From the NCBI GenBank assembly GCA_002420105.1, contig DIHJ01000059.1, forward strand, positions 1 through 7,120: a stretch of DNA of 7,120 nucleotides. The letters run 5' to 3'. This stretch comes from Nitrospira sp. UBA5699 (GTDB lineage: Bacteria > Nitrospirota > Nitrospiria > Nitrospirales > Nitrospiraceae). The number at the start of each line of letters is the position of its first letter. Positions within the stretch are counted from its first letter, which is position 1. Positions 1 to 5,916 of the stretch are shown in pieces. Position numbers and translations under genes: made by a program. Below the pieces are notes generated by a model, which was given only the letters and a program-made list of their open reading frames with translations, was not told the DNA's origin and ran no database searches.

Positions 1-285
1 GTGCAGGATCATGCCGCCGATCAGCTGGACGTCGAAATGGCGCATGTTCAGTTTGCGCCGGGACATCTCGCGGCAGACGGCGAAGGCCTCCGGGAGAATG
101 TCGTCGAGGGTTTCGCCGGCGGCCAGGCGCTTCTTGAACTCCTGGGTCTTGTCCGCCAACGCCTGGTCGGAGAGCGGCGTGAGGCCTGCTTCCAGCCCGT
201 TGATTCGTTGGACGATCGGCATCAAGGCCTTGATTTCACGGTCGTTCTTGCTGCCGAAGATGAGGTTCAGGAGTTGTGTGAGCAT
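1..285 (-). CDS. secA: Preprotein translocase ATPase SecA, N-terminal part (runs off the left edge)
   Basis: SecA is the ATPase motor that drives unfolded preproteins through the SecYEG channel at the inner membrane. Only the first 95 codons are in the window; the gene reads leftward and is cut by the edge. The reverse strand translates from ATG at 285-283 to MLTQLLNLIFGSKNDREIK, then PLSDQALADKTQEFKKRL, then GETLDDILPEAFAVCREMSRR, and ends in MRHFDVQLIGGMILH. These are hallmark stretches of the SecA N-terminus: the FGS.NDR start, the LSD..L..KT.EFK helix, and the RHFDVQLIGG segment that leads into nucleotide-binding domain 1. The Walker A motif would lie just beyond the edge. An AGGAAGAGG ribosome-binding site lies at 288-296 on the minus strand. 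The gene is transcribed divergently from the envelope cluster. Identification is close to certain; only the truncation limits it. Confidence 0.96.
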   Translation of the reverse strand, partial: MLTQLLNLIFGSKNDREIKALMPIVQRINGLEAGLTPLSDQALADKTQEFKKRLAAGETLDDILPEAFAVCREMSRRKLNMRHFDVQLIGGMILH

Positions 286-324
286 GCCCTCTTCCTATTG
301 AATGGAGGACGCGGGTCGCGCCGA

Positions 325-353
325 TTGACACTATCGGGGCAGTATACAGTAAA
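325..353 (+). promoter_or_regulatory. Candidate upstream promoter for the envelope cluster
   Basis: A perfect TTGACA (325-330) is followed after 17 bases by AGTAAA (348-353), a poor -10 with three of six matches. TATACA at 343-348 is a better -10 but is spaced only 12 bases. If used, it would give a leader of about 100 bases carrying the inverted repeat at 389-446. Low confidence because of the weak -10. Confidence 0.22.
341..346 (-). promoter_or_regulatory. Candidate -10 element for secA
   Basis: The minus strand reads TATACT here, five of six matches to TATAAT, which would place transcription start about 50 bases before the secA ATG. No convincing -35 hexamer sits 16 to 18 bases upstream, so this is a weak call based on one box and its position. 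Confidence 0.25.
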
Positions 354-388
354 CGTTTTGCGAATCCTATCGGGAAGACAGGGGGGGT

Positions 389-446
389 GGACCGGCGGCG
401 CCTTGACTCTCCGCCGAATACTCCGGTACCATCGGCCCGCCGGTCC
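389..446 (+). promoter_or_regulatory. Perfect 10-bp inverted repeat in the A1 leader, with a competing inner stem
   Basis: GGACCGGCGG (389-398) is the exact reverse complement of CCGCCGGTCC (437-446), with 38 bases between. The left arm also contains CGGCGG (393-398), which can pair instead with CCGCCG (411-416). The two pairings share the left arm and so exclude each other. The right arm ends 16 bases before the A1 start codon, where no clear Shine-Dalgarno sequence is visible. As RNA this could be a two-state leader; as DNA the arms could be paired operator half-sites flanking the promoter candidate at 403-432. It matches no riboswitch class that I recognise. Confidence 0.4.
403..432 (+). 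promoter_or_regulatory. Candidate proximal promoter for the envelope cluster
   Basis: TTGACT (403-408) is followed by TACCAT (427-432) at 18 bases spacing, matching the sigma70 consensus at five and four of six positions. Transcription would start near 439 and leave a leader of about 24 bases before the ATG at 463. It lies wholly between the arms of the inverted repeat at 389-446. Plausible but unproven; it competes with the TTGACA candidate upstream. Confidence 0.28.
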
Positions 447-462
447 TGGTAGAGTATGGGCT

Positions 463-774
463 ATGACGCACGGGCTGCTGCAACGTTCCCTCGCGTGCCT
501 TCTGGTGCTGTGTCTGCTCGTGATCGGCGGCCTCGCTGCCGCTCAATCGCTCACCCACGAATCCCAACATTCGCATCATCAAAAAGCCACGCACGGCACC
601 GTGCTCTGTTCCTGGATGTGCGCGGCCGGGCAAGTCCTCGATAGCAGCGCGGCCCCCCCTCTCATCGAACGTTTCCCGGTTTTCATTGCCGAGCAGGTGG
701 CATTTCAAGCCATCGCCTCCGTTTCCCCTTCTACTGTCCCGTCTCGCGGCCCCCCGGTCCATTCCACAATCTAG
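463..774 (+). CDS. Small exported His/Cys-rich protein A1 (paralogue of A2)
   Basis: A 103-residue protein of unknown function. The start at 463 is chosen because it gives a clean signal peptide: MTHGLLQRSL, a hydrophobic core of Leu, Val and Cys at residues 11-23, and a likely cleavage after A27 (LAAA-Q). The frame is open further upstream, but that part only mirrors secA on the other strand. The mature part has H32, H36, H38, H39 and H44 followed by C49 and C53, in the motif THGTVLCSWMCAAGQ. It ends in SRGPPVHSTI. The same motif (THxTxLCxWxCAAGQ) and RGPP tail occur in the gene at 2636. The clustered His with a CxxxC pair suggests metal or redox binding in the periplasm (inference). The layout of signal peptide, His/Cys motif and Pro-rich tail loosely recalls DUF2946-type proteins, but I cannot claim membership. 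It is the first gene of the presumed operon. Confidence 0.72.
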   Translation: MTHGLLQRSLACLLVLCLLVIGGLAAAQSLTHESQHSHHQKATHGTVLCSWMCAAGQVLDSSAAPPLIERFPVFIAEQVAFQAIASVSPSTVPSRGPPVHSTI

Positions 775-795
775 TCGACTCTGACAGATGCCGGT

Positions 796-831
796 CAGCC
801 AGAAACCCGATCGTCTTCTGGGTATCGGCTG
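796..831 (+). other. Possible hairpin in the A1-B1 gap
   Basis: CAGCC (796-800) pairs with GGCTG (827-831) and, inside an unpaired bulge, ACCC (805-808) pairs with GGGT (820-823). An alternative pairs CCAGAA with TTCTGG in the same stretch. There is no T-run after it, so it is not an intrinsic terminator. It could stabilise or partly uncouple the messages of A1 and B1. Weak call. Confidence 0.25.
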
Positions 832-933
832 ATTCGACGCAGAGTCAGGCGAAATCTCTTCATCTCGTCTGTTCCGATGCAGGGGGTTTTTCAATAGATG
901 CATCGCTTGGACCAGGAAAGGGTCGTGAGGTAC

Positions 934-2037
934 ATGAACGTTCGTCGCAGAGCCATGGCAGCGCTTGTAGTTCCCATGCTCATTGGTGCGGGTGTATTCG
1001 CCTCCGACGCCGCAGCCTCATGCGGGGCGGTGAGCTGCTTCGTCGTGATCGGGTCTCAGCAGCAGGTGCCACAAGAAGGCGTGTTGACGATCAACGGAAT
1101 GTACAACTATACGCCTATGCGGCTGCTTAGCGGAACAAGCGGGATCATTCCGGCCGCAGACCAGGCGAATCAGCGGTTGATTTTGGACCACCACAAGGAA
1201 ACGAGGACGATTACGCAGACCTACACGCTCGACATGAACTACGGCGTGACGGATCGATTTGCCGTTCAGGTAACCGTGCCCTACCTGAAGCGGAAGCACC
1301 GACACATCGACGGCATCGGCGAGAGTCCAGACGAGTTCGGCGAAGATTCGCATTTTTCCGATAATGGTATCGGCGACGTGCGGATCACGGCGAAATATAA
1401 CGTCTTGCCGACGCTGAGAAACATGCTGGTGCTCGGGTTCGGTATGGATCTGCCGACCGGAGACACGCGAGCCAGGGACAGCGAGGGACAGGTGCTCGAA
1501 TCATCCGGACAGTTGGGACGAGGCAACGTCGGGCTCATCGGATCGATCTACCAAACCTATGAACTGATCCCGCATCGGCTGAATCAATTCGCTTTCGGCA
1601 GTTATCGGCATACGTTCCGCAACCGCGACGGCTATCAGTTTGGCGACGAGTTCTTGTTTAACTTCGGGCTGAACTTGGTCACCATGCCCTGGTTGGTGAT
1701 CACCAACCAGTTCAATTACCGCTATTTGGTCCACGACAATGTACGGGCGAACCTCGAACAATCCGCTCCGCCGTTCGCCGGGACCGACCCGACCGTGATC
1801 GATCCGACGGTGATGAACAGACAGGTGCCCAATACCGGATCCACTTATTTTGCCTATACGCCAGGGTTTCAGATCAGCTTGGGAGACTTGATCACTTCTT
1901 CCTGGACGGAGGCGATGTCCGTCTACTTCTATGCGCAGATTCCAGTCGCACGCGATGCCAACGACAACCTCGCACAGGGCACCAGTTTTGTCTTTGGTAT
2001 GACGAAGTCATTTCAGTTGATCAAGCCGGGCGCCTAA
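934..2037 (+). CDS. Outer-membrane beta-barrel protein B1 with N-terminal Cys pair and His/acidic loops
   Basis: A 367-residue protein from the ATG at 934; an in-frame ATG at 898 would add 12 residues. I prefer 934 because MNVRRRAMAALVVPML makes a standard signal peptide, cleaved at about AAA-S. A purine-rich AGGAAAGGG lies at 914-922. The mature chain starts SCGAVSCFVVIGSQQQVP (C30, C35). What follows has the alternating strands and hairpin phrases of the transporter/phenol-degradation-like barrel family (PF13557 type): MNYGVTDRFAVQVTVPY at 101-117, IGDVRITAKYN at 146-156, GFGMDLPTGD at 168-177, and a closing strand FVFGMTKSFQL near the C-terminus. It probably sits in the outer membrane; the substrate is unknown. 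It is a clear paralogue of the gene at 3035. B1 alone carries H86-H87, H122-R-H124 and an acidic loop with D133, E134, E137, D138 and H140, which could bind metal (inference). Fold assignment is good; function is open. Confidence 0.9.
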   Translation: MNVRRRAMAALVVPMLIGAGVFASDAAASCGAVSCFVVIGSQQQVPQEGVLTINGMYNYTPMRLLSGTSGIIPAADQANQRLILDHHKETRTITQTYTLDMNYGVTDRFAVQVTVPYLKRKHRHIDGIGESPDEFGEDSHFSDNGIGDVRITAKYNVLPTLRNMLVLGFGMDLPTGDTRARDSEGQVLESSGQLGRGNVGLIGSIYQTYELIPHRLNQFAFGSYRHTFRNRDGYQFGDEFLFNFGLNLVTMPWLVITNQFNYRYLVHDNVRANLEQSAPPFAGTDPTVIDPTVMNRQVPNTGSTYFAYTPGFQISLGDLITSSWTEAMSVYFYAQIPVARDANDNLAQGTSFVFGMTKSFQLIKPGA

Positions 2038-2078
2038 GAATCAAAAGGCGTTCAGGCGGCCGAACGACGGAGGGAGCA

Positions 2079-2627
2079 ATGAAGACAGTGGCAAAAGTGA
2101 TTCTCACAAGCATGTTCGCGGTGGTCTTGGGTTGGGGCCTGATACACGAAGCCTGGAGCATGGGCTCGCGTGTTCCGGCCGTGGGGATGCCGGTCGAAGA
2201 TTTCCACCTCACGGACCTGGAGGGCAAAAGCCAGAGTCTCAGCCAGTATCGCGGCAAGATCGTGCTCCTGAATTTTTGGGCGACCTGGTGCAAACCCTGT
2301 ACGACGGAGATGCCGGCGATGCAGGCCAGCTTCGACAAGCTTCGCGATAAGGGCTTCGTGGTCCTCGCGGTCAACGAATTGGAAGACGACACCAAGGTGC
2401 GCGAGCACATTAAGACCTACGGTCATACCTTTCCCGTCCTGATGGATCGCGAGAATAAAGTAGCCAATCAGTTCGGCGTGTTCGGATTGCCGGTGAGCGT
2501 GTTCATCGACCAGCAGGGGCGCGTGCAGGAATACATCAAGGGCGGGTTGCTGACAGAGCAATTGATTCATGACGTCGTGGCTCGCATCCAGAAGCAAGAG
2601 CCTGTGAAAGCCGCATCGCTCCGCTAG
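2079..2627 (+). CDS. TlpA/ResA-type periplasmic thiol-disulfide oxidoreductase
   Basis: A 182-residue, membrane-anchored or exported thioredoxin-fold protein. Residues 5-26 form a signal or anchor segment (VILTSMFAVVLGWGLI). The domain starts with VGMPVEDFHLTDLEGK, typical of the AhpC/TSA-Redoxin-TlpA group. The active site is W70-C71-K72-P73-C74 within LLNFWATWCKPCTTEMP, and the cis-proline is P138 in GLPVSVFID. Length and motif order are normal for TlpA/ResA proteins, which usually reduce disulfides in periplasmic or outer-face partners, such as apocytochromes or copper-centre proteins. A strong GGAGGGAG ribosome-binding site (2069-2076) lies 2 bases upstream of the ATG, behind a short CGTTC/GAACG stem (2049-2066). 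It sits 41 bases after B1 and 8 bases before A2, so it is probably co-transcribed. Its likely clients here are the Cys pairs of A1/A2 and B1/B2 (inference). No cytochrome maturation genes are visible nearby. Confidence 0.95.
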   Translation: MKTVAKVILTSMFAVVLGWGLIHEAWSMGSRVPAVGMPVEDFHLTDLEGKSQSLSQYRGKIVLLNFWATWCKPCTTEMPAMQASFDKLRDKGFVVLAVNELEDDTKVREHIKTYGHTFPVLMDRENKVANQFGVFGLPVSVFIDQQGRVQEYIKGGLLTEQLIHDVVARIQKQEPVKAASLR

Positions 2628-2635
2628 AAAGCCGT

Positions 2636-2941
2636 ATGATTGCTTTGAGACGAACCGGGCTGGTCTGGTCCCTGCTGCTGTGCCTCGTTCTCGCGAACGG
2701 GCTCATGACCGCGCCCAGCGTGGTCCATGCTGCACACCATGCAAGTCATCAGGCCGGAACCCATTCGACCGGTCTTTGTGCGTGGCTCTGCGCAGCCGGC
2801 CAGGGGATTGAAACTTCATCCGTGAGTTTGGAGTCGAGACTCCGGCTGGTCGACCGCCTCGCCTATGTCCGGACCGATCAATGCGAACGTCTGTGCTCCT
2901 CTCTCGTTTCCCTCCGCGGTCCCCCCGCACTCGTCAGCTGA
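2636..2941 (+). CDS. Small exported His/Cys-rich protein A2 (paralogue of A1)
   Basis: A 101-residue protein of unknown function. Its ATG lies 8 bases after the oxidoreductase stop and has no clear ribosome-binding site, which points to translational coupling. The signal peptide runs from MIALRRTGLVWSLLLCLVLA to about VVHAA. The mature part has H34, H35, H38 and H43, then C48 and C52 in THSTGLCAWLCAAGQ, matching A1 at almost every motif position. Unlike A1 it has a second CxxxC pair, C83-ERL-C87, followed by a closing SLRGPPALVS. It is probably periplasmic and a metal or thiol protein (inference). The central part between the motif and the tail is poorly conserved with A1, so the motif and tail are the constrained parts. 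That it is a real gene is supported by the paralogy and the tight spacing; its role is unknown. Confidence 0.77.
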   Translation: MIALRRTGLVWSLLLCLVLANGLMTAPSVVHAAHHASHQAGTHSTGLCAWLCAAGQGIETSSVSLESRLRLVDRLAYVRTDQCERLCSSLVSLRGPPALVS

Positions 2942-3034
2942 ACATCAACTGATCCAACGCAGTCGTCACTGCCGGAAGCGTCCGTGGTGTCTCCACTGCT
3001 TCCTCTGTCTGACACAAAGAAAGACTTTATTGCG

Positions 3035-4105
3035 ATGAGTAAGAAATTGCCGTCGTGCGTGTATCCCTCTCTCTGTGTGCTGGCCATCGTCACGGGAATG
3101 ACGTGGCCGTCTTTCGTCGACGCCTCCTGCGGGTCCGTCAGCTGTTTCGTCGTCATCGGCTCGCAACAGCAGGTGCCGATGGCCGGGTTGCTGACGGTGA
3201 ACGCCATCTACAACTACACCCCGATGGAGGCGCCGTCGGGACAGGGCGGCGGCATCCCCTTTGCCAACCAGAGCAATCGGACGTTGACGCTCGCGAATTT
3301 GAACGTGAATCAAATCCGGACCCTCGTGCGGACCGCGACCCTGGACATGAACTACGGGTTGACCGAACGGTTCGGGCTTCAAGTGACGGTGCCGTACAGG
3401 CAGGTCAACTCGGACGCCCAGATCGGCGGGCTCAATCCGGTGCCCTACAGCGACAAGGGGCTGGGAGACGTGCGGGTCAGCCTGAAGTATAACGCGCTCC
3501 CGACGCTGCGGAGCATGGTCGTCTTGGGGTTCGGCGTCGATCTCCCGACCGGCGATTACGGACAGAAGACGACCGGCGGGTTGCTGGCCGAATCGACGCT
3601 CCAGCTGGGCCGCGGGAATGTCGGCCTGGTGCCGACGCTCTACCAGAGCTATGAACTGATTCCCCACCGGTTGAATCAGTTCGCCCTGGCCAGCTACCGC
3701 CACACGTTCAAGAACAGCGACGGATATAAGTTCGGCGACGAGGTGAATCTCAGCGCTGGACTGAACATCATCCCGTTCGAATCGACCGCGTGGTTCGTCC
3801 TGACTCAGCAGGTCAACTATCGCTGGATCCAGAACGATGCGATGGACGCCTCGCTGCTCCAGTTCAATCCAACCACGGGAACCTCAATCCTCCTCGATCC
3901 GGCCGTGAAGTTCCGAGCGGTGCCGACGACGGGCTCGACCTACCTGGCCTACTCACCGGGCATCATGCTCAACCTCTGGGACTACGCGTCGTTCTACTTC
4001 ATCGCGCAGATTCCCGTGATGCGGGATTTCAACGGCAACCTCGAACAACAGCGCAGCTACGTGTTCGGGCTGAGCAAATCGTTCCAATTGCTGGGCGGGT
4101 CATAG
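3035..4105 (+). CDS. Outer-membrane beta-barrel protein B2 (paralogue of B1)
   Basis: A 356-residue protein from the ATG at 3035. A GTG at 2984 in the same frame would add 17 residues, but would put acidic and polar residues ahead of the signal peptide, so the ATG is preferred. Only a weak AAAGAAAG precedes it. The signal peptide MSKKLPSCVYPSLCVLAIVTG is cleaved at about VDA-S. The mature chain begins SCGSVSCFVVIGSQQQVP (C32, C37), identical to B1 at all but one position. The barrel phrases repeat those of B1: MNYGLTERFGLQVTVPY, LGDVRVSLKYN, GFGVDLPTGD, the long conserved stretch GRGNVGL to YELIPHRLNQFA, then SYRHTF and FGDE, and a final FGLSKSFQL. The His pair and the His/acidic loop of B1 are replaced here by LANLNVN (86-92) and RQVNSDAQIGGLNPVPY (122-138). 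Likely the same location as B1, but with a changed surface loop and perhaps a changed partner or ligand. Confidence 0.9.
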   Translation: MSKKLPSCVYPSLCVLAIVTGMTWPSFVDASCGSVSCFVVIGSQQQVPMAGLLTVNAIYNYTPMEAPSGQGGGIPFANQSNRTLTLANLNVNQIRTLVRTATLDMNYGLTERFGLQVTVPYRQVNSDAQIGGLNPVPYSDKGLGDVRVSLKYNALPTLRSMVVLGFGVDLPTGDYGQKTTGGLLAESTLQLGRGNVGLVPTLYQSYELIPHRLNQFALASYRHTFKNSDGYKFGDEVNLSAGLNIIPFESTAWFVLTQQVNYRWIQNDAMDASLLQFNPTTGTSILLDPAVKFRAVPTTGSTYLAYSPGIMLNLWDYASFYFIAQIPVMRDFNGNLEQQRSYVFGLSKSFQLLGGS

Positions 4106-4159
4106 ACGCAGAACAAGAAGACACAACACAACGACATCAGAAAAAGAAAGGCAGCATCC

Positions 4160-5770
4160 ATGAAATCCATAGACAATCGACACCTCATGCTTTCGTACGC
4201 CAGAACGGGCATGCTCGGATTGGCGCTCATCGGTCTGGCTGGCTGCAGTGCGGGAGAGACCTCCAGCGGGACGGTGACGACCGGCGGCAGCGCAGCCCTG
4301 CAAGGGCCCCTGGTGTTCGTCAACAATACGGGCGACAAGACGCTGACGACGGTGGCGTTGAGGGGTGATTCGGGCAATGCCGTCATCGGCACGATCCCCG
4401 CAGCGGAGTTCGGAAACGTGGCGCTCGGCGACATGCAGGTCTCCGAAGGGGAATGGCTGTTCCTGAACCTGGGCGCCGGCAACTCCGTGGCAACGATCGA
4501 TCCGCTGACGAATGCGACGCCGGTTCATGAGACCAACCTTGCCACCGGCACCAGGCCGGTACATATCTATCGTGACGCGACCGACGGCGAAATTATGTGG
4601 TCGATGAACGACGGCGACAATGCGGGCGGGACGACGACGCCAGGCGACGACCTGATCAATTGCAACAATCCGGCACGAGTTGGCGGTTCCGTTGAGGGCG
4701 GATCGGTCACGATCCTCCACAATTCGCATCTCGGCCCCGGCGCAGTCCCGCCGACGGTCGAAGGAACGATCTGCCTTCTTGCCGACGGTCACAAAGTGGC
4801 GGCCTTTTCGTCGGGAGCGGGAATTCCGAAGCGGGTCTTCGTTTCCAGCACGACCGCCGGCGAAATTGCCGTGATCGACAACGATCCGTCCAGCGTGGCG
4901 ACCTATCAAAAAATGATCGCGCGGATCGATCTGTGCACCGATGCGGGGGAAGCGTTGAACGGACAGGGTCCCTGCGACGTGAACGCCAACGCGGCGAATA
5001 CGCCGAACACGCCGAACAAGTCAAATCCGCACGGCATTCGGTTCTCGAAGCTGACCGGCAAGGTCTACAGCATTCAGGAAAATTACCGGACGATCGTCGA
5101 GATCGATCCGGATTCTCTTGCGATCACGAACACCTTCCCTCTGAGTACCACGCCCTACACGGCTTTCGGCATCAGCCCGGACGGCCGGTTCCTGTTGCTC
5201 CGCGGTCAGACGACGACTCCCCAGGCGACCAAGCTTGGTGTGATCGATCTCGGGACCGCCGGGAACCCGGTGACCGATTTCACCATTCCCCAGTTGGACG
5301 GCACCGCTCCCGGAGCCTTCAAATTCTCACCGGACGGCAAGCGGTTCTACATTCTGGCGGGGAATTCGACTTCAGCAAGCGTAACGAAGAAAGACCGGCT
5401 CTTTGCGTTCGATGCTTCGACACTGACATCTCCGATTCCGTCGCTCGCTCTTCTCCCCGGAGGAGAAATCTTTCTTCTCAGCGGGGGGGCGCATAACTTC
5501 GACGTGCTGGCGTTGGGCGCTTCGGGAGCAGGAGAAGCCAAGTATCTTGCCGTGACTAACGGCGCAGCCAATTCTTTATCGATCATCAGTGCGGCGGATA
5601 ACACGATCAAGCAGACAGTGCCAGTGGGTCTGACTCCCGGGGCCGTAATGGTCTACTATCCCGGCGCGGCGGCGGCCAACAACCAGGCCACGTCGTCGCT
5701 CATGGGCGGTTCGGCTGCGCCGCCGGCGTCGTTGCCCGAGAGGCTGGACGATCACGGCATGCCGGAATAG
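4160..5770 (+). CDS. Lipoprotein with YncE/YVTN-like beta-propeller
   Basis: A 536-residue protein. GAAAGG (4146-4151) lies 8 bases before the ATG. A long N-region, MKSIDNRHLMLSYARTG, precedes a hydrophobic stretch ending in the lipobox L26-A27-G28-C29, so it should be lipid-anchored in the envelope. The Ser/Thr/Gly-rich residues 30-48 look like a tether. The body reads as propeller blades: LVFVNNTGDKTLTTVAL (51-67), GEIAVIDND (234-242), NPHGIRFSKLTGKVYSI (289-305), AFGISPDGRFLLL (335-347), GAFKFSPDGKRFYIL (385-399) and KYLAVTNGAANSLSII (461-476). The repeated PDG turns are typical of the family. Mature cysteines C168, C205, C259 and C272 could form disulfides. The segment RPVHIYRDATDGEIMWSMND (132-151) looks like a conserved functional face. 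The C-terminus is low-complexity Ala/Pro/Ser. No enzyme motif was seen, so a binding or scaffold role is likely. It is the last gene of the presumed operon, 54 bases after B2. Confidence 0.92.
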   Translation: MKSIDNRHLMLSYARTGMLGLALIGLAGCSAGETSSGTVTTGGSAALQGPLVFVNNTGDKTLTTVALRGDSGNAVIGTIPAAEFGNVALGDMQVSEGEWLFLNLGAGNSVATIDPLTNATPVHETNLATGTRPVHIYRDATDGEIMWSMNDGDNAGGTTTPGDDLINCNNPARVGGSVEGGSVTILHNSHLGPGAVPPTVEGTICLLADGHKVAAFSSGAGIPKRVFVSSTTAGEIAVIDNDPSSVATYQKMIARIDLCTDAGEALNGQGPCDVNANAANTPNTPNKSNPHGIRFSKLTGKVYSIQENYRTIVEIDPDSLAITNTFPLSTTPYTAFGISPDGRFLLLRGQTTTPQATKLGVIDLGTAGNPVTDFTIPQLDGTAPGAFKFSPDGKRFYILAGNSTSASVTKKDRLFAFDASTLTSPIPSLALLPGGEIFLLSGGAHNFDVLALGASGAGEAKYLAVTNGAANSLSIISAADNTIKQTVPVGLTPGAVMVYYPGAAAANNQATSSLMGGSAAPPASLPERLDDHGMPE

Positions 5771-5801
5771 GTCGCGGTTCACACCGGAGTATTCGTGTTC
5801 G

Positions 5802-5838
5802 GGAGGGGGAGCTTCTTTTCAGGTTCCCCCTCCGTTTG
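5802..5838 (+). terminator. Intrinsic-terminator-like hairpin ending the envelope operon
   Basis: Bases 5802-5814 pair with 5821-5833 as a 13-bp stem with two G-T pairs. Its core is GGAGGGGGA against TCCCCCTCC, around a six-base loop CTTTTC. A short T-rich GTTTGT follows. The hairpin lies 32 bases after the lipoprotein stop and ahead of the TPR gene promoter. The U-tract is short, so termination may be partial. Confidence 0.65.
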
Positions 5839-5853
5839 TCCCCGTCGCTCGCG

Positions 5854-5882
5854 TTGATTTCGTTCGGTGCCCCCCGTATAGT
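5854..5882 (+). promoter_or_regulatory. Sigma70-like promoter for the TPR gene
   Basis: TTGATT (5854-5859) and TATAGT (5877-5882) are spaced by exactly 17 bases, matching the consensus at four and five of six positions. Transcription would start near 5889, about 28 bases before the TTG start codon. It lies directly after the terminator hairpin, so the TPR gene is probably its own transcription unit. Confidence 0.55.
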
Positions 5883-5916
5883 TGCGCCATCGTCCTGACT
5901 GGCCGGGAGCGTTCAG

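Noticed and set aside
1..462. Open frame on the plus strand running from the left edge into A1
   Set aside because: Its first 95 codons are the antisense of an unmistakable secA N-terminus, and the next part crosses promoter-like intergenic sequence. Only the part from the ATG at 463 has a signal peptide and a paralogue.
607..639. Haem-binding CxxCH motif in the small proteins
   Set aside because: The cysteines are spaced CxxxC and are followed by Ala, not His, in both paralogues.
1018..1038. Lipoprotein reading of B1/B2 from the Cys near the signal cleavage site
   Set aside because: The residues before the Cys (AAS in B1, DAS in B2) do not make a proper lipobox, least of all in B2, and AxA-type cleavage before the Ser fits both proteins better.
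2966..3703. Minus-strand open frame (245 codons) opposite B2, and similar ones opposite B1 and the lipoprotein gene
   Set aside because: These are Arg/His/Gly-rich shadow frames created by high GC at third positions; the plus-strand frames have paralogues, signal peptides and family motifs.
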